The notes under the pieces are model-generated. The model had not been told where the DNA came from, made no database searches, and saw only the letters and a program-made list of their open reading frames with translations. This document shows, piece after piece, positions 1 to 9,475 of a DNA stretch of 36,046 nucleotides. The stretch covers positions 775,769 to 811,814 of the forward strand of contig BJOX01000199.1 in the NCBI GenBank assembly GCA_009731375.1, in the 5' to 3' direction. The DNA comes from Paulinella micropora. Taxonomy: Eukaryota; Cercozoa; Imbricatea; Euglyphida. The stretch's first letter is position 1; each line of letters opens with the position of its first letter. The translations under genes and the position numbers were made by a program.

Positions 1-14
1 GGGGGGGGGGGGGG
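1..14. repeat. Poly-G run at the sequence end
   Basis: Fourteen G residues open the window. A pure homopolymer at a contig edge is as likely to be a sequencing or assembly end effect as real sequence. No function is inferred. Confidence 0.6.
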
Positions 15-42
15 TGCATGTGTGGTAATGTTTGTATAGTCC

Positions 43-3000
43 GCTGGCAAAGCCCCAGGAAGCAAAAAGGGATCGAAAAAGGGAGCAAAGAAGGCGGCAT
101 CGTCAAGGTGGCAGCAAAAAGCCGCGCGCGAAAGCTGACCTACACCCCCGAAAGGTTGTCTTGACTAGCGTTGTATCTATACCAAACATGCATGTGTGCG
201 CAACAGGCAAGATGACGCACCCGCAGCTGAAGAGGTTGCTTCTGCTGCAGAAGCCAAAGCTGAAGAAGCCAAAGCTGCTGCTACTGCTGCAGCAGCGAAG
301 GACGGAAGCACTGGCGAGACTGGAGGGTAATCATAATTATCTCGCCCTTCCGCCTGAGTGCGAATGGTATGCAAACTGTAGGTTCGTTCATGACCAGCAG
401 GAGAAGGGCGGCGCTCGCAGCCAGGACGAAGTCCTCAAGGATTTGGCCGAGCTCAGCAAAATCAGCAGCGCGGCGAAGGCTGGCCTCTTAGGCGCCGATA
501 CTGTGTTGCGCCTGGACGATGAAACGCCGGAGGGTCCGAAGCCGTTGGGACCGACCTTGAATGGGAAGGAGGATGCCGTGCGTGTAATCGACGTTACATT
601 GCACCAGGGAGAGCCAGATGCAGCTGCGAAGGAGGGCAATAATGATCCACCGATGCCCGGGTCCCTTGTGAGTACGCGAGCTCAGGCCTTGCGCAAATCG
701 AACTTGACCTTCATCATCAAGCCCACCACGCAATATTACTACAAATTTGCGCCCTCAGCGTCCCCCGAAGAGCAGAGGGACAAGATGAAAGCGTATGTAA
801 TTCGAACACTGCTTGTTTTCACTCATAAACATGATATGCGCAGGCTGGTCATCGCGTACACCGTGCACAATGGCCCGGACGAGGCTGACGCGGAGGCTGC
901 GTACTTTGCGTGGTTGCCTGAGGGGCAGTACTGGAGCAATCTCGGGCTCGACTTGGTGGTACGAAACACAGCAATAAGTAGATAATATGTGCCAGGCAAT
1001 ATGCTTTGTAGCTTGATTTCGTGGTAACCAAGCAAGTGCCTCCCGAAGTAGTCTTTTTGATCGGGTAAATATGCTTTGCTTGGTTCAATATTGCATTAGT
1101 GATGTCTTGCGCAGGCCGGGTCGACAGCTGGTGCCAGAGAAGCCGGGCACACCTGCCCCCAAGGCGTTCAAGGTGAAAAAGCGCCAGCTTCTCGTTTCTG
1201 TGAGGGCTACGGTCCCCGGAGTGGAGGGTCGATGACCTGCGTTTCTGCGAAGAAGAAGAAATAGATCCCGTAGCCACCAAGAAGTATTGGGATGACCACC
1301 CGGGCGGGCCCACTAAGGAGCTCTTGAAGAAAGCAGTCGACGTGCTTGTGGAGCCGCATATTCATTTCGCGAATGGCACGTGGCCAGCCAGCGCCGCTTC
1401 CGGGTATCCCGCCGTATCGTCGAAACTTAGCGCAGTCTCCCGAAAGAAGCGTGGCGGCCTCCACCCCCACCGGTGCCAAATCTGCGAAGGACACAGACGA
1501 TGGGTACTAATGTAATATGTGATTGCAACAATACACAGTGTAAGTAATCCTGAAGGGATGTGCAGGAAATCGCAAGCATCGCGAGCAGAAAGGTCCCTCG
1601 CGCGGCGACTTTGCGCAAGTATGAAATCGCAGTGATGAATCAGCCAGGGGGCAGAACCTTGGTGGGGTTCAATCTGTGGCTTAAACCGATCAACGGGGCA
1701 AAGTATGGAGAGATCTGCCTGCACGAGGGCGATATTTTAGATGGGACCGGGAAAGTGCCGCTGCTTCGTTTTTTTTCTGACTGCATTGATCCAGTACTCG
1801 ATCCGGTAGAATACGCAAAGGCCATATCAGCTCCCGGCGATAACACAATGCAGTTGGGCGGAAAGCTGTGGCGCGTTTCCGAAACCATTCATGATCAATG
1901 CGCTATCGGCACGCTGCCTCCTTCAGACGCCGGTGGCCTCGTAAACCATGCACCGGAAGGAAAGGGAGCCAACGGAGTCTGGATTCTTCGCAAAAGCGAT
2001 AAATTTCCCGTCGGGCAGTGCACTGACAATCTACTCTACGGTTCGGTGCTTTTATGGGATTACGAGGGCAAAGACAATGGGAGTTGTACGTACTGGGCGG
2101 ACCACCCCGATGGATTGGTGCAGTACAATTTGCCTGTACGGGTCGACAGTGACGGCAACTTCATTTGGAGGGAAATAGGCGCTCTATCGCCCAAAGTCAG
2201 CCCAGGACAGGGGAACAAGATCAATGCTTCTGTAATTGGCTTCGCTTTTAGTTATGTTGTGTGCTGCTGAAATTCAGAAGAAGCCTGGCACGAAAAAAGG
2301 GGCAAAGAAAAGCGCGAGTAAGAAGCAGATCACAAAAAAAGGGGGTAATCAGCATCACCGGCCCGGTTGCAACTGCGTAACCTGTCCTCGCATGAGGGCT
2401 AATCAGGAGAAGAGCGGTAAGCATTGATTTAATGCTATGCAGCAACTTTTCTCACTGTGGTGTTATGGATAGATGGTGACAGTGAAGAGAGCCCGCGCCA
2501 GAGCCCGCACCAGAGCCCGCTCAAGACCCCGCCCTTCCGCGTTGGTGGAGGCGATCGTACCCCGCCCAAAGGCAATGGCGGACGCAAGGAGCCCGAGGAG
2601 GACAAGGTAAATCGCAAGCATGGTGCGGGATGCCAGTGTCAAGAATGCGTCCCCCCTGCAAAGCATGGCGAGGGCTGCATGTGCCCCACCTGTGATCAGC
2701 CTCATGGGAAAGGTTGTATGTGTGAGCGGTGGCAGTGCCAGCAGGCAGCGGCGGCCGCAGGTATTCAACCCCCCGGCCGCAAGGCAAACAGCGGCGTCGG
2801 TGGTAATCAGAATGGCAATCATGGCGCCCCCTCTGAACGCGTATTTCATGGCAAGGGCTGCATGTGCCCCGACTGTGATCCTCATAGGCGGGGCTGTCAG
2901 TGTACGCGGTGCGGGGGGCCAAAGGCGGTACTTCCGCACGCCCCCAGCTGCCAATGCTTTGTTTGCGCTCCGCAACAGCAGCGAAATAGAAACAGTGGCG

Positions 3001-3269
3001 TCGGGGGTCAGTGGAATGACAACCATTGGCATGGCGGTGGCGGCGGCGGTGGGAATGGCGGTGGCGGCCGCAACAATAGCATGTACGGCGATTACGGAGG
3101 CCAGCAGCTGTCGGGAATTTGGCAGCCGGTCAATCATCAAGGTGCCAACCATGCAAGCAATCTTTCTGCTTATTTAGCACATTCGCAGCAACAGACAAGC
3201 GCATTTTTGGCGCAGGCGCAGCAGCAGGGCACTTCTTTCATCAACTACATTGCCTCCCGCTTGGATTAG
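43..3269 (+). CDS. Gene A: multi-exon SET-like, Cys-finger protein (5'-partial, two apparent frameshifts)
   Basis: Paralogue of the minus-strand gene at 6322-10304; exons were chosen by aligning the two. Proposed exons: before 43-107, 207-326, 382-792, 844-958, 1115-1503, 1577-2231, 2278-2416, 2473-3269 (stop TAG). Introns are 46-100 bp with GT...AG ends. The order is a Lys/Ala/Glu-rich linker, a region ending QYWSNLGLDL, a module with FCEEEEIDP and YWDDHPGG, a SET-like region (GGLVNHA, ANGVWI, LLWDYEG, then YWADHPDG), and seven H-x3-C-x-C-x2-C-type fingers (one irregular) with a Gly-rich stretch and a Gln-rich tail. The 1115-1503 exon changes frame near 1228 and near 1390 relative to the paralogue, so this copy may be a decaying pseudogene, or the sequence may contain errors. 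The 958/1115 junction does not keep frame with canonical sites. Function is unknown; a chromatin or DNA/RNA-binding role is only a guess from the SET-like and finger parts. Confidence 0.62.
1577..2231 (+). other. SET-like region of gene A (single exon)
   Basis: This exon encodes the part most like a SET methyltransferase fold. In order it shows HEGDIL (compare I-x-x-G-D/E-x-I), an N-T-M-Q-L strand, GGLVNHA (compare the R-F/L-I-N-H motif), ANGVWI (compare P-N-x-x), and YGSVLLWDYEG followed by YWADHP (compare G-E-E-L-x-x-D-Y). Gene B has GGLIDHA, ENVVF and FPLTDYG at the matching places. The order fits SET, but similarity is weak, and in gene B the Asn of NH is Asp, which would be expected to harm catalysis. 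The call is an inference from motif order alone. Confidence 0.4.
2343..2960 (+). other. Seven-finger H-x3-C-x-C-x2-C array of gene A
   Basis: Seven modules: HHRPGCNCVTC, HGAGCQCQEC, HGEGCMCPTC, HGKGCMCERWQC (four residues rather than two before the last Cys), HGKGCMCPDC, HRRGCQCTRC and HAPSCQCFVC. Each offers one His and three Cys, a likely zinc site. The first is separated from the rest by an intron at 2417-2472. Gene B also has seven modules. Confidence 0.75.
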
Positions 3270-3654
3270 CGGGACGGGTGGCGGTATGGCGTCTGGTGCG
3301 GTGGCACGGAGTCCCGAGCGCACCCATTGCCCAGGCAGCTTAGTTTTATATTTCTGTTTGTTTTCATAGCATTTTTATGCGGTTTTTGCTGCCGTAGAAT
3401 TATGATTTGATAATATATTAACCTTGGCACGGACACGTGTGTTCGCGTTGTGCGGACTGATTTTGCAATTAGTTTGCGAACTGTTATATGGTAATGCAGC
3501 GAAGATAAAAGTGTTTTCAACGCTAAAAATATATTAAATTTGCATTAATATTGTTGATTATTGGTTTTTAATGCATAATTAGCTTTCCGGCATTTATAAC
3601 TTTAATATACGCAATCCATACGACCTACGACTTTCCGGCCCCTGGTATTTTTCA
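3270..3654. other. Gene A 3' flank / AT-rich leader of the copia copy
   Basis: AT-rich sequence with no supportable reading frame. It should contain the 3' UTR of gene A and the upstream part of the copia LTR. I found no convincing match here to the U3 part of the LTR at 19949, so the LTR start is not placed. Confidence 0.4.
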
Positions 3655-3734
3655 GAGGGTCATCAGTTCTCGCATTCTTGGGAACATAGGAAGTGTCTGC
3701 TGTTGTTAGGTGACAGGTATTATCCTTTAATACT
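3655..3734 (+). repeat. Left copia LTR, 3' end (about 80 bp recognisable)
   Basis: From AGGGT at 3655 to TTTAATACT at 3734 this matches 20106-20185 almost base for base, with only a few substitutions. The right copy lies just downstream of a retrotransposon coding region and polypurine tract, and the left copy just upstream of gag, so the pair marks LTR 3' ends. The rest of the two LTRs looks unrelated. Confidence 0.7.
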
Positions 3735-3745
3735 GGGTTATGAGC
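3732..3745 (+). promoter_or_regulatory. Candidate primer-binding site overlapping the gag start
   Basis: Right after the LTR end the sequence reads TGGGTTATGAGC. It begins with the TGG needed to pair with a tRNA CCA end and resembles the initiator-Met-type sites I recall for copia elements. The gag ATG (3740-3742) lies inside it. The tRNA partner is not identified. Confidence 0.4.
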
Positions 3746-5740
3746 TTTTTTGCGTTCGAGAGTGGTCAGAAGGATCAATCTGCTTCCGGGGGGTCTACGA
3801 CGACGCTACAGGTGCAGCAGGAGCACCGGTTCTCTGGTAAAGACGGCACGACGAAGTGGCGGGATGCTCTTCACGAGATCCGTATTTATTTGGCCGGAAA
3901 GAACAGGGAGCAGTTGCTGCTGCCCTGGGACGAGTGTGTCGAATTCTACGTGGACAAGAAGAAAACCTTTGCGATGGAAGCTCCTGCGACCGCTGCTAAG
4001 CGGGCTGCTTCCAAGAAGCAGAGTGGAAAGTCACCGAAGCAAGAACCAGCGGATGACGAAGACGGGGACAGCAAGACTGGGGGCGATCTATCTACGGTAG
4101 AAAAGCAAAGTCTGCTGAGGGCAAGGCAGGAGGTGTTCTTTCTTGTATCTCTGTCTGTCTGGGGTGGCCAAGACGTTAGCACGCCCCTATGCTGAGGCTC
4201 GTCCTATGGATCTAGCTCGTCTGGTGCAGGCGCTCAATGATCGTTATGGGAGTGACGTTCATGATCTGTTGGCTGATCATGCTAGTGTGGTGCAGTTTGC
4301 CTTCAAGAAGGGGGATGATATGCCGGGGCAGTTGACTCAGTTCCTCCTCGCTATCGAACGGATCAAGAACGGGGGGCACGCTGGACCGGACGACCTGACG
4401 CAGATTGTCATTCTGCTCAAGGCTCTGAAGGCGTTCCCTCAGTGGCAGCCCTTCATAAGGGATATGAAGAAGTTGGCTGCCAAATCTAAGCTTACGATGA
4501 CTGCTTTTCAGCAGGCGTTTGCTGAGGAGAACCGTCACTTGGAAACGTCCAGAAGCTCCAATCGAACTGGACCTGGTGAGGATCAGCGGCAGCAGCTGTT
4601 GGTCAGTTACAACGAGGTGTTCACGAGGGAGCAGAAGGACAAGATTACTGCGGCGGTTCGGAAGGCGGCTGGTGCTGGTGGTCCTAAGGGGGGGCAAAAC
4701 AGGAGCTAAGGGCGAAAAGAGCAGTTGCTTCGCGTGCAGGAAGGGACCTCATAAATTCTTCGAGTGCAGGAGCCAGTGTAATTACAAGGATCAGGCTTCG
4801 CACAACGCTCACCTGGGGAGGGACTGCCCGGAGCTCAAGGAGAGGTTTGCTGGCTTGCTGAAGATGGTCCAGAAGGAGGGCGTCACGCCATTTCCGGGGG
4901 CTAAAGGGGGCAAGAAAAAGTGGAATAAGAACAAGGGGGCCCAGACGGGGACCCTTTCGTTTATGATTGGGGAGACGGGTGAGCCCGTTATTACATCTTT
5001 TAACCCTTTCAGCAAGGGTCAGCTGTTAATGCTTTTGTCTTCATCGCGACCAGCGGATATGACAGAATAGAGGGCGAGGCATATCTTGGCCCAACCGGAG
5101 ATGCGGTTTATTGCGGACCCGGGGGTCGTTGGGGCGCGTTATCAGCGGTGTGCTGTGCTTCTTTCGCGTACGGGGGCTCGTTGCCAGGTGAGGCAGCGAT
5201 ATCCCATCTTCCTGGAGGCGGCTCATCGATAGTACGTCTGCACGAGGCATGCGAATGTTTACCGTGGGGATTTGGCGCTGAGGGCTCAGGCTCGGCAGTA
5301 CTTGGCCGAAGCTGCGGGGCAGGAGACGGGGCGTGATGTCTTGAGAAGGGCTATCAACGCGTCTGGGCAGCCTGAGGAAGGGAAGAAGGTTGCGTGGGAC
5401 GAAGGGAAGAGTGTCTTGGAGAAGCTTGTCGCGGACGGGTGGACTGTTACGGCGATACTTCCTCGTGGGGGAGCTCCACAGCTTGGGGCGGTTGCGTCTC
5501 GGGGCGTGGTGGGTGCGGCTTCTTCGTCTTCGTCTTCGCAGTTGAGCTCGGGAGGGGCGTCATCGGGCGAGCGACCTGAACCGGTGGTACCACGGATCGC
5601 GAGGCCTGTCATGACAGGGGAAGAGAAATTGAGAGCGTCACAGGCGTTTCGTGGGGATGATAACGAGGAAGAGGAGGCCCGGAGTCAGAATTATAACGTG
5701 TGGAACGGGGAGCATTGGGTGTCGGTCAACCGGCGTATGA
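3740..5740 (+). pseudogene. Copia gag, copy 1 (truncated, multiple lesions)
   Basis: Gag would form the particle shell and bind element RNA. The frame opens at ATG 3740 (MSFFAFESGQ), shifts near 4140, and continues with a helical gag segment (LARLVQALNDRYG...). A zinc knuckle follows, CFACRKGPHKFFEC, of exact C-x2-C-x4-H-x4-C form, at about 4729-4770. Compared with copy 2 at 13156, this copy has one extra G in a run of seven (4688-4694), a nonsense TAG at 5068-5070, and a 3-nt insertion making a second TAG at 5230-5232. Identity with copy 2 is high from about 4441 to about 5736 and then stops abruptly. After that the frame continues only to a TAG near 5775 in unrelated sequence. No protease, integrase or RT follows. 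Confidence 0.8.
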
Positions 5741-5936
5741 CGGAGACTTATGGAGTAGGGGCCGGTTGGTCGTAGGTTGTAGAGACTGCTGCACTATGTG
5801 CAGTTGTGCCGGATGATCTTAAATGTTAATATTAATTGATTATTAAGTAATATAATTGCTTTTTTCTTAATATTACTACTTTGAATGCTAGTTAGAGCTT
5901 GCAATCTCATCGTGCTCACATGCAAAAATATTAAGT
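5741..5936. other. AT-rich spacer after truncated gag
   Basis: No gene is supported. The sequence is AT-rich and begins exactly where similarity between the two copia copies ends. It is either flanking DNA at the truncation point or the remains of an insertion. Confidence 0.4.
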
Positions 5937-6037
5937 CAACCCGCAGTCCGGACCTGTATAACTAAATGGGTAAGTTGATGTAATATGAATTACTATGCAT
6001 AATTATATGCAAATACTGCATTAAAACGCACAAAAAG
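5937..6037 (+). repeat. Direct repeat, copy 1 (101 bp)
   Basis: Begins CAACCCGCAGTCC and ends GCACAAAAAG. It matches 6102-6208 with a few substitutions and one 6-nt difference (the second copy has an extra TTGTAG-type segment). Confidence 0.9.
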
Positions 6038-6053
6038 TGAAAAAGTGAGGTTC

Positions 6054-6092
6054 AATTCCAGTAGATGACCACAGAGAGCATCTACTGGAATT
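6054..6092. repeat. Perfect 14-bp inverted repeat / hairpin between the direct repeats
   Basis: AATTCCAGTAGATG (6054-6067) and CATCTACTGGAATT (6079-6092) are exact reverse complements around an 11-nt loop. The hairpin sits midway between the two direct repeats. Confidence 0.9.
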
Positions 6093-6101
6093 GCATCTCA
6101 G

Positions 6102-6208
6102 CAACCCGCAGTCCGCACCTGTATAACTAAATGCGTAAGTTGATGTAATTGTAGTATGAATTACTATGCATAATTATATGCAAATACTGCATTAAAACGC
6201 ACAAAAAG
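6102..6208 (+). repeat. Direct repeat, copy 2 (107 bp)
   Basis: Second copy of the 5937-6037 sequence. It lies about 110 bp beyond the stop codon of the minus-strand gene B, so it may fall in that gene's 3' UTR or just outside it. Confidence 0.9.
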
Positions 6209-6321
6209 AAACTTTAAATGAGAAAAACAAAGTTTTCCAGATAAATCTGGAACTTCTGCCACTTGGCAGGTAATAGAAAGGCTTTGTCTGCAGCAACCTA
6301 AGTTAATCATGCTATAGAATT

Positions 6322-9300
6322 TTACACCCGCCCATTAGCAAGGAAGCTGATAAAATTGGTGGTTTGCTGCGATTGCGTTGCTAGAAAAGCTGAAAGAGCA
6401 TTATTTCCAGCACCGTGGGGCTGGTAGCACACATAGCACCTGCAGTTAGCAGGATGAGGCATGGCAGGAAATGCCCCTCTGCACCGCGGGCACGCACACC
6501 CGTCACCGTGCTGGAGGCAGACAAGGCACCTGCACGTGGGTGCATGCTGATAACGAAAGGGAGCGCGCTTCGGAGCGCATTTGAAACACTTACATCCTTC
6601 ACCATGCTTGGGCTCGACTTCATTTACCTCGCAATCAGGGCATTCACAGCCCTCACCATGCGCAAAGCATTCGGCGCACTTACATCCTTGCCCATGACGC
6701 TGCACTCGCTGCGGCTGCTGGCTGCCCTTGCGCTGCTTGTGGCCCTTGCGCTGCTTGTGGCCCTTGCGCTGCTTGCGGCCCTTGCGACCCTTCGCAGGCT
6801 TCGGCTCCTCCTCCTCCTCCTCCTCCTCCTCCTCCTCCGACTCCGTCTCTGGCTTAGACTTTTTCTGCTGCGGTTGCTTCTTTTCTGGCTTCTTTGCTGC
6901 AGGCGTCGGCTTGTGCGTCGACGCAGGCGTCGGGACAGGCGGCGACTTTACTTCCATCACGTCGGCTTCCATGGCACGCATGAAGGCACAGGGAGGACAC
7001 TTGCAGCCAGGCTTGTGGTGCGAGTTGCCTCCGCCACCCTTCTTGCTAGGCTTGGTTGGTTTCGGAGTCGCTGTGGTTGGCTTCGGATTCGCTGGGCTTG
7101 GCTTGGGATGTGCTGGAGGACCCACATCCAACCATTTCAGTTTCCCATCCTGCAGTCAAAAAGAAAAGTGCTCACACATATTACTACTACACTCAACAGA
7201 AACGTACCGCATCCACACCGACGGGGATTGACACCGGTTGCTTTCCCGCAGGATGGTTCTTCCAAAATCCCGGCCCGTAATCGGTCAATGGGAACATGCC
7301 GATGTAAAAATCTGCAACCAGTACCGGAATGGGAAACTTCCCCCCCTCTTTTTTCGTCGGCATGGTGAAGACCACATTCTCTCCTGAAAATTCTGCAGCA
7401 TGATCAATCAAGCCGCCTCCTTGAGAAGCAGGAATGTTTCCTGCTAAAATTTGCTCGCGCTTGTTCATGTTCAGCTTCCATATCTTGCGCTTGAGCCTCA
7501 ACGTGTGGGTGCCGGGGTTCGCTGCAATGATTTTGAACTGTTCGGGATCCGTGACCTCGTCGAACTCTTCGCCGAAAAATTCCAACCGTGGATTGTGATC
7601 CCCGTCAAACCCGTTCAAGCGGAGGCCACTGGAACCAATGAAATCTCCAAGCTTGCCCCCATTGATGGGCATTGCATAAACCTTCACGCAATCCGCACCC
7701 AACTCCTTGCATTCGTCGCCAGCGATGGTTCGCATGTCTAACAGCCCCCACCTCCACTTTGGAAGCGTGGCGCTCCGCTTGGGCCTCGCGGAACTGCATA
7801 AAAAAATTATGCATTAATATTTTTGATTGAAGAAATGAACTTACCCGAGGGAGATGGCAGGGGATGCGCTGTCCGCTGCACTAGTCTTGCGCGAAGGGCT
7901 GCACTTCTCTTGCCGCAGCCAGACAGCCTTCGGAAGTGGAACATCCGAAGGCCAAGCATTGTTACCAGCAAACAGATGGGGCTCAAACGCAGCAGAGATA
8001 AACTTCTTCACATACTCGTCAGAAACGTTGCCAGGATGGACATTCCAGTCCTTGGTGGTCGCGATCGGATCTATGTCTCCCTCCTCGCAGAAAACAAACT
8101 CAACAGATGGTTCAAACACACCCTCCGCCGTGATTTCCTCCACCTGGCGCGCAAGCATAACTGCACGTCGACCCATCGTGAAGGTATCTTCAGTCGCTTG
8201 CTTCTTCTCCAACCAGCGACCAGGCCTGCAGCAGTGCAAGCATTATTACAGCTTTCTATCACAGTTACGCCAGTAAGTACCCCAAGCACGCCAACCTCTC
8301 TGCACTACTACTAGGGCCTCGGGTCGTGAGCCAGCAATCCAGCGACTACCAGTCCACAAGCAGTGAAGGAATGCGTGCACAATCTAGAAAAAAAAAAGTA
8401 CCCCTATCTCTAATCCCAGATCACTCCAGTACTGCTTGATGAGCAGCGAAAAATAAATGACAGCATTGGTCATGGGGTCCGTGAACGCTAAGAGAAGCCT
8501 ATCATCACATAGCACTGCTTTATTGTACCATTCATGAAAACAGCACGTACCCTTTCTGCAATTCAACTTTTTCCTCTTGCGAGGCATCCTGCGCGAACTT
8601 AACGTAGTACTTCTTGGTGTTGGGGATTGCCCAATACTTCAAGGCTGGCTTCGGATTGACTACGAGCTGAAGTATGCGCCTGGGCTGTTTAGGCGCGCCG
8701 GTGAGGGGCGGCGACACATCTTCACGCGCGGGGGAAGGCGGCGGCACATCTTTACCCGCGGGGGGAGGCGGCGGCACATCTTCACGCGCGGGGGGAGGCG
8801 GCGGCACATCTTTACGCGCGGGGGGAGGCGGCGGCACATCTTCTTCATTGAGACGCAGGACTGCGTTCTGTTGCAGCAGACCTGACTTGGCAGCTTCGGA
8901 AAACTTGCTGATGTTCTGCAAGTCCTTCTGCAACTGCAGCTGCTGTTCCGCCGTCAGCTCAGTCCTTTCCTCCTCGCGGCCGTTGTGCTTCGACTCGCTG
9001 TCAGAACATTAAATAATAATATTGCAATGCAAATCAAAGTAGTAAACCTGTCATTGGGGTCGGAGTTGCCTTCTGCCGCAGCCGGGCTCTTGAGAAGAAG
9101 AAAAAGGAGAAGAAGAAGAAGGAGAAGAAGAAGAAGGAGGAGAAGAAGGAGGAGGAGAAGAAGGAAGAGAGGAAGGAGAAGAAGAAAAAAAAGAAGCATA
9201 GTTTAGCAATACTATCAGCTGCATTAGTAGTTACTAGTAGTAGTAGTAGTAGTAGGAGGAGGAGGAGGAGGAGGAGGAGGAGGTCTGGAGAAGAAGAAGA

Positions 9301-9439
9301 AGAAGAAGAAGAAGAAGAAGAAGAAGAAGAGTGGTAGTGGTAGTAGTAGCAGCAGTAGCAGTAGTAGTAGTAGTATTGGTAGTAGTAGAGGGAGGAGGAG
9401 GAGGAGGAGGAGGAAGAAGAAGAAGAAGAAGAAGAAGAA

Positions 9440-9475
<36 letters not shown>

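Noticed and set aside
1-14. Telomere end
   Set aside because: Pure G with no TTAGGG- or TTTAGGG-type repeats after it.
2350-2960. Metallothionein
   Set aside because: Cys spacing is a regular H-x3-C-x-C-x2-C finger in a large multi-domain protein, not a short Cys-rich metal store.
2463-3152. Minus-strand frame opposite gene A's last exon
   Set aside because: Shadow of the finger array; no conserved features of its own.
6415-7368. Long plus-strand frame opposite gene B
   Set aside because: It is the antisense shadow of gene B's Cys/Lys/Glu-rich exon, dominated by Leu/Arg repeats from the CTC run; gene B has paralogue support.
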